NCBI RefSeq assembly: GCF_009363895.1
Contig: NZ_CP045434.1
Coordinates: 2,808,501-2,872,500 of the forward strand
Direction: 5' to 3'
DNA: 64,000 bases
Source of the DNA: Sphingomonas ginsengisoli An et al. 2013
GTDB lineage: Bacteria > Pseudomonadota > Alphaproteobacteria > Sphingomonadales > Sphingomonadaceae
Position 1 is the first letter of the stretch, and every line of letters begins with the position of its first letter. The translations under genes and the position numbers were made by a program. The notes under the pieces are model-generated. The model was not told where the DNA came from, ran no database searches, and worked only from the letters and a program-made list of their open reading frames with translations. This document shows, piece by piece, positions 1 to 7,320 of the stretch.

Positions 1-824
1 CCGGAGTTTACCGACAGGCCGCGACTACGAAGATGGAGACTTAGCTGCTTCAAGGCTTGTCTCGCTGTGAAGCGATCGCCGCAAGCGATCTTAATATCAT
101 CCATATAGCGAAAGTATTGGTAGCCGGACTCGATCATCGCTCGGTCGACCGGGAGCATGTAAACGTTAGCCAGGAAAGACGAGGCGTCCCGGTTTTGTGG
201 CAAACCGCAGCGTTCAGAGAAACACCACTCGGTCAGACACTCGAACAGGGCTGCAATGTGAGCGCGAATGTGTCCCTTTTCGACGGGCGAAGCGGCAAGC
301 TCCGGTATGAGCCCCTCTAAAGTTTGACGTAGAATGTTAAGATCGATGTTCTCGAAATAGTTGGTCAAGTCGGTTGAGAGGAGCACCGACCCCTCAACGA
401 GAGTGTTCCGAACCATGCCGGTGAAGTCCTGCCACGCAGGCACGGGCCGCCGAAACAGATAGCGATCAGCCGCAGAGCCGGAAGCTGCTCGATGGCTGAA
501 AACATTCCACGGCATCAGCGGATCATAAAAGGGCACCAGATACGAGGTGAGAGCGTGATAGAGAGCTCGATCGGCCAAACCTGTCTCTAGACCGTAGCGA
601 AGAGTGAAGTTGCCTTTCGGGATGTTAAGTATGGTGCGACGACCCGCTCGAAAGGCGCCATCGTTCCGTTGAAAGTTGTCTGCAATGATCTGCTCTACGT
701 GACCCCGGTCGAAGAGATCCTCGAATCTGAGAGGGTCCGGAAACCAGTCGTCGGCCAGGTCCCTCCGCAGCTGACGCAACACCTTGGCTTCGTCAAACTG
801 GATGGGGCCCAGGTCGATGGACAA
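1..824 (-). CDS. Reverse transcriptase, C-terminus beyond window edge (Abi/DRT-like candidate)
   Basis: RNA-directed DNA polymerase, 274 codons visible; the 3' part lies left of base 1. No ATG fits, but a TTG at 824-822 has GGGAG 5 nt upstream (834-830), and an in-frame TGA lies further upstream. Palm motifs are in order: a STDLTNYFENID block (first catalytic Asp), then GLPQNRDASSFLAN, then the YMDD box at residues 240-243 (bases 107-96). Block 4 departs from the usual GxPQGxxxSPxLxN of group II intron RTs, and no intron boundary is visible. This, with the position beside a tRNA, suggests an abortive-infection or defence-associated RT; that is inference. The missing C-terminus prevents assignment to a defined class. 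GC is clearly below that of neighbouring genes, a sign of transfer. Confidence 0.85.
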   Translation of the reverse strand, partial: MSIDLGPIQFDEAKVLRQLRRDLADDWFPDPLRFEDLFDRGHVEQIIADNFQRNDGAFRAGRRTILNIPKGNFTLRYGLETGLADRALYHALTSYLVPFYDPLMPWNVFSHRAASGSAADRYLFRRPVPAWQDFTGMVRNTLVEGSVLLSTDLTNYFENIDLNILRQTLEGLIPELAASPVEKGHIRAHIAALFECLTEWCFSERCGLPQNRDASSFLANVYMLPVDRAMIESGYQYFRYMDDIKIACGDRFTARQALKQLSLHLRSRGLSVNS

Positions 825-1083
825 GCTAACTCCCGCTAGCCGACGCAAAAAGCGTGGGCCTATCCGGCTAGGTAAATGTGGTCAGAATGCGAACCTAGTC
901 CAGAACTAATCCATGTTTCTACGGAAAGTTCGATGCGCGTCTCATCATGATGCATCCATGACGCATGGAAGCGCCGCAACTGGCTTGCAAACCGCGGGAA
1001 TCAGCGGAACACAGCCAAACGCAAAGGTTGTGACCTTTCATGCTCAATAGCCGGCATAACTGACTGAAAAGACCGAGAAAAGC
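825..1083 (-). other. Upstream region of the RT gene with nested inverted repeats
   Basis: About 260 bases without a convincing gene separate the RT start from the tRNA. A perfect 7-bp inverted repeat (836-842 with 865-871) encloses a second 4-bp stem (843-846 with 852-855) with an A5 loop. It ends two bases before the RT ribosome-binding site. The rest is AT-richer than the host genes. It could be the RT 5' UTR or part of a non-coding RNA template, which some defence RTs carry just upstream. No promoter is obvious. Confidence 0.4.
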
Positions 1084-1157
1084 TGGATGCCCGACGTGGA
1101 TTCGAACCACGATTGACGGAGTCAGAGTCCGTAGTCTTACCATTAGACGATCGGGCA
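1084..1157 (-). tRNA. tRNA-Gln (CTG anticodon)
   Basis: On the minus strand a 74-nt cloverleaf folds: acceptor TGCCCGA pairs with TCGGGCA, the T-loop reads GTTCGAATC, and the anticodon stem ACGGA/TCCGT closes the loop CTCTGAC with anticodon CTG. CCA is encoded at the 3' end. The 3' end faces the low-GC reverse transcriptase gene, the usual orientation when an element has integrated at a tRNA. Confidence 0.95.
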
Positions 1158-1303
1158 GCGCGCTCGCTTGCGGTGCGGGCGCTCACCTAGGTCCGGGCCG
1201 AGTGGCTGTCAACTTGCGGTCGGCGCCGACTTGAGCCTACAACGGTGGCAAGTCAGCCGGTTACCGCAAGGCAGCGCGGCGCAGGAAAGAAGACAGGTCA
1301 CCG

Positions 1304-2362
1304 ATGGCGTCGCACCCGACCGCCAGTGCGCCCCAGCCCCGCCCGTCGGCGGCCGCGGCCAACGCCAAGCTCCCGCCCCCCGGCGCGTCGCGCCACACCT
1401 ACGCCGCGATCGATCTTGGCACCAACAATTGCCGGCTGCTGATCGCCCGCCCCCACGAGGGCAGCTTTGTCGTGGTCGACGCCTTCAGCCGGATCGTCCG
1501 CTTGGGCGAGGGGCTGGCGAGTAGCGGGCGGCTGAGCACGGCGGCGATGGACCGCGCGGTGGAAGCGCTCGGGGTGTGCGCCGACAAGCTCAAGCGGCGC
1601 CGGGTCAGCCTTGCCCGCTCGGTCGCGACCGAGGCCTGCCGCCGCGCCGCCAACGGCCGCGACTTCATCGCCCGGGTCCACGACGAGACCGGGATCGCGC
1701 TCGAGATCATCCCCCCGCAGGAGGAAGCGCGACTTGCGGTGCTCGGCTGCCACAAGTTGCTCGAGCCGGGTGACGGGCCGGCGCTCATCTTCGACATCGG
1801 CGGCGGCTCGACCGAATTGGTGCTGGTCGAGCCCGGCGACGAGGAGGAAGGCGCGCCGCCGCGGATCAAGGCGTGGTGGAGCGCGCCGTGGGGCGTGGTC
1901 AGCCTGACCGAGAGCGAGGGCAAGGAAGCGCTCGAGGGGCCCGACCGCGTCGCCGCCTACCGCCGGATGGTCGAGCGGGCGCGCTACAGCTTCGCGCGCT
2001 TCGCCGAACTGCTGCCGAGCGAGGAACCCAACATCCGCCTGCTCGGGACCAGCGGGACGGTCACCACGCTCGCCTCGGTCCATCTCGCGCTGCCGAGCTA
2101 CGACCGCCGCGCGGTCGACGGGCTGCACGTGCCGATCGCGGCGATGCGCGAGATCAGCACGGCGATCGCGGCGATGGACGGGCCCGAGCGCGCGGCACTG
2201 CCGTGCATCGGTGCCGAGCGGGCCGATCTGGTGGTCGCCGGCTGCGCCATTTTGGAGGCGATTCTCGACATCTGGCCGGCGGCCCAGCTAGGCGTCGCCG
2301 ACCGCGGCATCCGCGAGGGTATCTTGCGCGCGCTGATGGCCCGCGACGGGTATCAGCTGTGA
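1304..2362 (+). CDS. ppx: Exopolyphosphatase / pppGpp phosphatase family (Ppx/GppA)
   Basis: ASKHA-fold phosphatase of 352 aa that hydrolyses polyphosphate or pppGpp. The N-terminal phosphate loop AIDLGTNNCRLLIA is at about residues 30-43, and the second phosphate motif FDIGGGSTEL is near residue 165. The first 25 or so residues are Pro/Ala-rich and probably disordered. It is a short form without the C-terminal HD domain of long Ppx proteins, as is common in alphaproteobacteria. The stop codon overlaps the GTG start of rlmE by 4 nt, so the two are co-translated. Ppx versus GppA specificity cannot be told from sequence. Confidence 0.9.
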   Translation: MASHPTASAPQPRPSAAAANAKLPPPGASRHTYAAIDLGTNNCRLLIARPHEGSFVVVDAFSRIVRLGEGLASSGRLSTAAMDRAVEALGVCADKLKRRRVSLARSVATEACRRAANGRDFIARVHDETGIALEIIPPQEEARLAVLGCHKLLEPGDGPALIFDIGGGSTELVLVEPGDEEEGAPPRIKAWWSAPWGVVSLTESEGKEALEGPDRVAAYRRMVERARYSFARFAELLPSEEPNIRLLGTSGTVTTLASVHLALPSYDRRAVDGLHVPIAAMREISTAIAAMDGPERAALPCIGAERADLVVAGCAILEAILDIWPAAQLGVADRGIREGILRALMARDGYQL

Positions 2363-3042
2363 CCCGGGTCAAGACCGCCAAGGGGCGCAAGGTCGGCTCA
2401 ACCAAGTGGATCCAGCGCCAGTTGAACGATCCCTACGTCAAGCGCGCCAAGGCCGAGGGCTATCGCAGCCGGGCGGCCTACAAGCTGATCGAGCTCGACG
2501 AGAAATACGGCCTGCTCAAGGGCGTCCGGGCGGTGGTCGACCTCGGCATCGCGCCGGGCGGGTGGAGCCAGGTGGTGCGCAAGAAGGCGCCGCTGGCGAA
2601 GGTGGCGGGAATCGATTTCCTGCCCGTCGACCCGCTCGACGGAGTGACGATCCTCCACTTGGACTTCACCGACGAGAGTGCGGATGCGCAGTTGAAGGCG
2701 GCCCTCGGCGGCGAGGCGGACCTCGTGCTGTCGGACATGGCGGCCAACACCGTCGGCCATCCGCAGACCGACCATTTGCGGACGATGGGGTTGGTCGAAT
2801 TGGGCCTCGAGTTCGCGATAGACGTGCTGAAGCCCGGCGGGGCCTATGTCGCCAAGGTGCTGGCGGGCGGGACCGACCACCAGTTGCTCGCCGAATTGAA
2901 GCGGCACTTCGCCACGGTGAAGCACGCCAAGCCCCCCGCCAGCCGCAAGGATTCGAGCGAATGGTATGTGGTCGCGCAGGGCTTCAAGGGCCGGGCTGCG
3001 GTTGAGGACAAGGACGAGGAAGCGACGGCGCAGAGCGCATGA
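2359..3042 (+). CDS. rlmE: 23S rRNA (uridine-2'-O)-methyltransferase RlmE (FtsJ/RrmJ)
   Basis: SAM-dependent methyltransferase of 227 aa that 2'-O-methylates a uridine in the ribosomal A-loop of 23S rRNA. The GTG start overlaps the ppx stop. The catalytic K-D-K-E tetrad is visible: Lys in SRAAYKL, Asp in LVLSDMAAN, Lys in AYVAKVL, Glu in SSEWYVV. The SAM-binding motif is VVDLGIAPGGWSQ. The C-terminal tail is acidic and variable. Length fits the family. Confidence 0.95.
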   Translation: MTRVKTAKGRKVGSTKWIQRQLNDPYVKRAKAEGYRSRAAYKLIELDEKYGLLKGVRAVVDLGIAPGGWSQVVRKKAPLAKVAGIDFLPVDPLDGVTILHLDFTDESADAQLKAALGGEADLVLSDMAANTVGHPQTDHLRTMGLVELGLEFAIDVLKPGGAYVAKVLAGGTDHQLLAELKRHFATVKHAKPPASRKDSSEWYVVAQGFKGRAAVEDKDEEATAQSA

Positions 3043-3054
3043 TCTGTGCCGCGA

Positions 3055-3155
3055 CGGGATGCGAAGTTTCCATGTTTCCCTGGTTCGGGGGTCGGCGGCG
3101 CCAATGCCGTTCCACCGCGGGAAGCGAAGTTTCCAAGTTTCCCTGGTTCGGGGGT
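3055..3155. repeat. Pair of 38-bp direct repeats
   Basis: Copies at 3055-3092 and 3118-3155 differ at only two positions and start 63 bp apart. Each contains two short GTTTCC motifs and ends in CCCTGGTTCGGGGGT. They lie just downstream of the rlmE stop, in non-coding sequence. A dispersed intergenic repeat family is likely but cannot be shown from one window. Confidence 0.75.
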
Positions 3156-3433
3156 GCCGGCCAACCGGTCAAACTTCACGAAGCTCGGCCATGAAGCGAC
3201 CGATGACATCGCGAAGAGGCGCGGCTGGCTGGGGGTTGCCGACGGTGCAAAGAGCGGGGCGCTGGTCGGCGCCATTCGCCAGCAAAACAGGCCAAATCCT
3301 ATTGTTCAAGCGGTAAGGGGGCGATGGCTCGGCGGGATTTTGCGAAGATGCGCGCGCGACGTCGGCGCGGCTGGCCCCTCCACCACCCCCTCCCCATCTT
3401 CGACGGGGAGGTTCTCCGATCAATCTTGGCGCT
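3156..3433. other. Intergenic region, nothing clear
   Basis: No start with a convincing ribosome-binding site and no conserved protein are seen. A minus-strand open frame at 3169-3423 (84 codons) has low-complexity Gly/Arg sequence at its start and ends in a Pro/Arg-rich segment; it may be non-coding or a gene remnant. Confidence 0.4.
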
Positions 3434-3859
3434 TTAGCGCGCCGCGCGGCTCTGCCAGAGGGCTGCCTTGCGCGGGTCGGGGGCGGTGCCGATGCCGTCG
3501 CGGTAGAGGGTGGCGAGGATGGCCATCGACGCGCGGTCGCCGTGGCCGGCGGCGCTCAAAAACCAGCGCACGGCCTCGGCCTGGTCGCGGGGGAGATATT
3601 CGCCGCGAATGAGCATCAGCCCCAAGGCGCGCCGCGCGCGATTGTCACCGCCCGCAGCAGCGCTGCGCATTGCCTCGACGCCCTCCTTGTCGTGGCCCGC
3701 GAGGAGGAGCCTGGACGCGCAGCCGAACTGCGCTTCGGCCCGATCGCAGTCGTCCACGACCACCGATGAGCCGAACTTGTGGCCGTCGGGGGGTACGGTG
3801 AAGCTCAGTGACGGCAGGGACGACAAGGCGGTTGCACCCAGGACAGCCAGCAGCAGCAT
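3434..3859 (-). CDS. Small secreted Sel1-repeat protein
   Basis: 141-aa protein with a hydrophobic N-terminus (residues 1-20) that reads as a signal peptide, then two Sel1-like (TPR-related) repeats: GVEAMRSAAAGGDNRARRALG and the following EAVRWFLSAAGHGDRASMAIL, each with the typical A..G...A spacing. The start is ATG with AGGAG 5 nt upstream. Such proteins are protein-interaction scaffolds in the periplasm. The role is unknown; no partner is obvious nearby. Confidence 0.75.
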   Translation of the reverse strand: MLLLAVLGATALSSLPSLSFTVPPDGHKFGSSVVVDDCDRAEAQFGCASRLLLAGHDKEGVEAMRSAAAGGDNRARRALGLMLIRGEYLPRDQAEAVRWFLSAAGHGDRASMAILATLYRDGIGTAPDPRKAALWQSRAAR

Positions 3860-3912
3860 GACGGACTCCTCGCTTACGTTCGCTCGGCACCATAACTAAC
3901 TTCGATCAAGAC

Positions 3913-4530
3913 TTATAGTTGCGAAGAGTCCATTCCGAGGTGCTCGCGGAGCGTGGCGAAGGTGCGGTTGGCGGCGGCGATGGCTTGGGTGCGGTCCGCC
4001 GAAGAAATGGCAGCGTCGAGGTAGTCGCGGACGTCGCGCCAGTGGGCGGCGGTCGCCTTGCCGTAGCTGCCGTGGAAGGCGGGTTCGAAGCCCAAGCGGT
4101 CGCGGACGTGGGCGGCGATGAGCTGGCCGCCGAGGGTTGAGCCTTCGAGGACGTAGAAAGCGCCGAGTGCCTCGGCGCGGGTGGTGAAGGGATAGGTCGG
4201 GGCGGCACCCAGCGGGCCGGGCGCGCTCCCGAGCGCGGCGAGGTCGCGCTCGAGCAGCGGCAGCTTGCGGCGGGGATCGACGAAGGCGGGGTCGGCAATG
4301 GCGGCGGCAAGCGCCGGCTCCCAGACGGCGTAGAAGGCGTGGAGGCGGGCGAGCCAGGCGGCGTAGGTCGCACGGTCGCCTGCCCAGTTCGTCCAGTCGA
4401 GCGCATCCTCGATCCGGTCGTGCTCGGCGCGGGTGCCCTCGCGCAGCAGGTCGGCGACGGCGGTCAGCGGGTCAGGTCCGGACGGTGAAGCAGGCGCCCT
4501 GGTCGCGGTCGTGGTCGACCTCGAGCTCAC
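3913..4530 (-). CDS. bphO: Biliverdin-producing heme oxygenase (BphO type)
   Basis: 205-aa bacterial heme oxygenase that opens heme to biliverdin, CO and Fe2+. The proximal heme ligand is probably His37 in TRAEHDRIEDAL, and the distal helix with its Gly-rich kink is YVLEGSTLGGQ. GTG at 4530 is the only usable start before the conserved domain, so the gene overlaps the 3' end of the phytochrome gene by 59 nt and is translationally coupled to it. That supplies the bilin chromophore next to the protein that binds it. The first 20 residues are a variable, Ser/Thr/Pro-rich extension. Confidence 0.93.
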   Translation of the reverse strand: MSSRSTTTATRAPASPSGPDPLTAVADLLREGTRAEHDRIEDALDWTNWAGDRATYAAWLARLHAFYAVWEPALAAAIADPAFVDPRRKLPLLERDLAALGSAPGPLGAAPTYPFTTRAEALGAFYVLEGSTLGGQLIAAHVRDRLGFEPAFHGSYGKATAAHWRDVRDYLDAAISSADRTQAIAAANRTFATLREHLGMDSSQL

Positions 4531-7090
4531 CGTCGATCTGCTTGAGCAGCGCGCGAATGACCCGCATGCCGAGCCCGCCGCTCTCGCGCTGGCGGGTCTC
4601 CCAATCCTCGGCCAGCCCTTCGCCCTCGTCGCACACGACCAAAGTCAGCTTGCCCTCGGGACCGCCGCGCAGGATCAGCTGGACCGGGCCGGTCCGCCCC
4701 CCCGGATAGGCATATTTGATGGCGTTGGTGACGAGCTCGGTGGCGATCAGGCTGAACGCGACCGCGGTGGTGCTCGACACCAGCAGATCCTCGTCGACGT
4801 CGACCTCGACCACGCCCTCGCGGCTCTGCACGCCGAGCGCGAGGTCGGCGCAGAGCTGACGCAGCGACTCGCCGAGATTGACCATCTGGTCGTCGCGCGC
4901 CTGGAGGCTGTCGTGGACTCGGGCGACGCTCATCACCCGCGCGTAGGTGTCCTGGAAAGCGGCCTTGGCCTGTTCGTCGGCGACCTGCCGCGACTGGAGC
5001 AGCATCACGCTGGCGACGATCTGGAGCGAATTCTTGACCCGGTGGTCGATCTCGCGCGCGAGCAGGTCCTTCTTCTCGAGCGCGTCGGCGAGGTCGCGGC
5101 TCTTGGTCCTCAGTTCGGCGATCTTGCGGCCCTGGCGGAGCGCGACCCGCTCGACCGCGGTGGCGAAGGCGGTGGCGGCATCGATCTGCCATTCCTCCCA
5201 CCGTTCGGAGCGGCCCGCGCGCTCCTCGACCCAGCGTTCGAACGAGCGGCGGGGGAGGACGGTGCCGGTGGCACTGTCGGCGAGCACCTTCTCGTTCGGA
5301 TCGCCGCCCCACACGACGGTCGAGGTGATCTGCGGCTTGAACCACAACAGAAGGTTGCGGCGGCCGGCGTCGATGAACACCGCCAGCAGCCCCGCGGCCT
5401 GGTCGCGCCAGCGTTGCGCCTCGGGCCAATGTTCGGAAAGGTCGGCGGTGACAAAGGCGCGGTTGTCCGGGGCGACCTCGCCGCGCAGCCAGTCGGCGAG
5501 CGCCAACAGCGACTGGATGTCAGGGGTGTGACCGACGGTGGCGACGCGCTCGCCGCTGATCACCGCCGCGCCGGTGCTGCGGAACAATTGGCCGAGGCTC
5601 ACGCCGTCGCGCGGGGCGAGCGTGGTGACGAAATCCTCGGCGCCGGCGAGCTGACGGAGCAGGGCGTTCTGCTGCTCAAGGCTGTCCTGCTGCTCGGCCC
5701 AGGCCAAGGTGGTGGCAAGCTCATGGACACGCAGCGCGAAGCCGTCGGTCACCAAGGTCGCCAGCGCGCGGGTCGGTGGGGTGACGTAGTGGGGGCGGCG
5801 ATGATGGCCGATCACCAGTCCCCACAGCTTCCCGTCGACCACGATCGAGATCGACATCGAACCGTTAACCCCGAGGTTGCGCTGATATTCGAGGTGGATG
5901 GGCGACAAGGCGCGTGAATAAGCGAGGCTGAGGTCAACGGGCGTATTGCCGGCCTGCGGGCGGGCGACCAGCGCGGCGGGCACCGCGTCGCGATCGACCA
6001 CGAAGCGGGCGGGGGCGTTGACGTAGAGGGCGCGGGCCTGGGCGGGGATGTCGGAGGCGGGGAAGCGCAGGCCGAGCAGCGAGGGGTAGGCGTCGGGATC
6101 GCGGTCCTCGGCCACCGCCTCGCCATTCCACTCCTCGTCGAAGCGATAGACCAGCACTCGCTCGAACCCGGTCATCGCGCGAACGTGCCGCGCGCATTGC
6201 TGGGCGGCGGCGGTTAGCGAGGGCGTCTTGCGGATCTCGAGCACCGCGTCGAGCGCCTGATCGGCCGAGGCTTCGGCGAAGTCGCCCGCCTGGTCGGGCA
6301 GCATCTCGAGCTCGACGATGAGGCGGTCGGCCTTGAAATGGACGGCGACCGCGAAGGGGCGCTTCTCGGGCCCAAGCGGGGAGGTGGTTCGCCACGGCCG
6401 TCCAGGGGAAGCGTCGGCGCCGTGCGCGCGGACATTGGCGATGCCAGCGATTATGAAAGGCGGGAAGAGGGTCGCCGCTGACTGACCGACGACGTCGCCG
6501 GAGGCGCGGCCGAGTGCGTCGGCGATATTGTCGCTGCAGGCAACGATCTCGTCGGTGGCGGGATCGATGACGACGGCGGCGGTGTGCGGCTGGACCGCGC
6601 CGGGGATGTGGATCGGCTCGAGCGCGCAGACGTCGGCGTCGACCGGCTCGGCACGAACCCGGCGGTCGACGGCATCGGCCGCAGCGAGCGCGGCGCGTCG
6701 CTGCGGGCTGGCCGCCATGAAACCGAGCTGGCGGACGAGCAGCCAGTAGCGCCCGGCCTCGGCGGCAGCGCGCATGGTCACCTCAACCCGCGCCGGCTCG
6801 TCGAACCCGAAGACGAATCCGAACACCGAGTCGAGATTGCCGCGGCGGACCCCGTCGAGGAAGCGACCGCGGAAGGAGGGCAGGTTGGTGCAGGGCGCGA
6901 CGTCGCGGAAGAAATCGCGACCGAGCACGCGTTCGCGCTGGCGGCCCGAAAAGCGGCTTTCGGCGGCGTTATACTTGTGGACGATGCCGTGCGCGTCGAC
7001 CTGGATGACGCCGAACGGCAGCGCGTCGAGCTGCTCGTCGCTCAGGCCGTCGGGCGTCAACGCCTGCTCTTCTTGCTCGGCCAACCACAC
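4472..7090 (-). CDS. Hybrid photoreceptor: PYP domain + bacteriophytochrome + HWE/HisKA_2 histidine kinase (Ppr-like)
   Basis: 872-aa light-sensing kinase. Residues 16-122 match photoactive yellow protein, including Tyr40, Glu44, Ser48, Arg50 and chromophore Cys67 in DVAPCT (equivalents of Y42, E46, T50, R52, C69 in Halorhodospira PYP). A bacteriophytochrome core follows: bilin-attachment Cys155 just before EPIHIPGAVQPH, GAF with PASDIP (Asp347) and SPIHLEY (His399), and PHY tongue WGGDP (594-598) with PRRSF. The kinase has phospho-acceptor His683 in EIDHRVKN and ATP-binding N and G boxes (N789, DEGEG 821-825). The GTG at 7090 touches AAGGAA; a TTG two codons later has ideal spacing and may be the true start. 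No response regulator, tyrosine ammonia-lyase or coumarate ligase lies nearby. Confidence 0.93.
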   Translation of the reverse strand: MWLAEQEEQALTPDGLSDEQLDALPFGVIQVDAHGIVHKYNAAESRFSGRQRERVLGRDFFRDVAPCTNLPSFRGRFLDGVRRGNLDSVFGFVFGFDEPARVEVTMRAAAEAGRYWLLVRQLGFMAASPQRRAALAAADAVDRRVRAEPVDADVCALEPIHIPGAVQPHTAAVVIDPATDEIVACSDNIADALGRASGDVVGQSAATLFPPFIIAGIANVRAHGADASPGRPWRTTSPLGPEKRPFAVAVHFKADRLIVELEMLPDQAGDFAEASADQALDAVLEIRKTPSLTAAAQQCARHVRAMTGFERVLVYRFDEEWNGEAVAEDRDPDAYPSLLGLRFPASDIPAQARALYVNAPARFVVDRDAVPAALVARPQAGNTPVDLSLAYSRALSPIHLEYQRNLGVNGSMSISIVVDGKLWGLVIGHHRRPHYVTPPTRALATLVTDGFALRVHELATTLAWAEQQDSLEQQNALLRQLAGAEDFVTTLAPRDGVSLGQLFRSTGAAVISGERVATVGHTPDIQSLLALADWLRGEVAPDNRAFVTADLSEHWPEAQRWRDQAAGLLAVFIDAGRRNLLLWFKPQITSTVVWGGDPNEKVLADSATGTVLPRRSFERWVEERAGRSERWEEWQIDAATAFATAVERVALRQGRKIAELRTKSRDLADALEKKDLLAREIDHRVKNSLQIVASVMLLQSRQVADEQAKAAFQDTYARVMSVARVHDSLQARDDQMVNLGESLRQLCADLALGVQSREGVVEVDVDEDLLVSSTTAVAFSLIATELVTNAIKYAYPGGRTGPVQLILRGGPEGKLTLVVCDEGEGLAEDWETRQRESGGLGMRVIRALLKQIDGELEVDHDRDQGACFTVRT

Positions 7091-7320
7091 TTCCTTGCGA
7101 CCTTCGGGGCTGTGCGGCGACCGTTGGTCGATGAACGCCGCACAGGCGTGACCCGGAGGAATTCCCTGTCACGCCGACCCATAGTCGGCTGCGGCGGTGA
7201 GGCAAGCACCGCGCGAGAAACTGTCCAACGGCGGTGCAGGCAAGGCAAGACGTTGTAACTGTTGCTGCTTCCGGCTTTGCGCTTAAGCTGGCGTGGCTGC
7301 GTCTAAGTGCGGGAGTTGCC

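Noticed and set aside
1..824. Group II intron
   Set aside because: No intron boundary sequence and block 4 is not maturase-like; the missing 3' part prevents a final decision.
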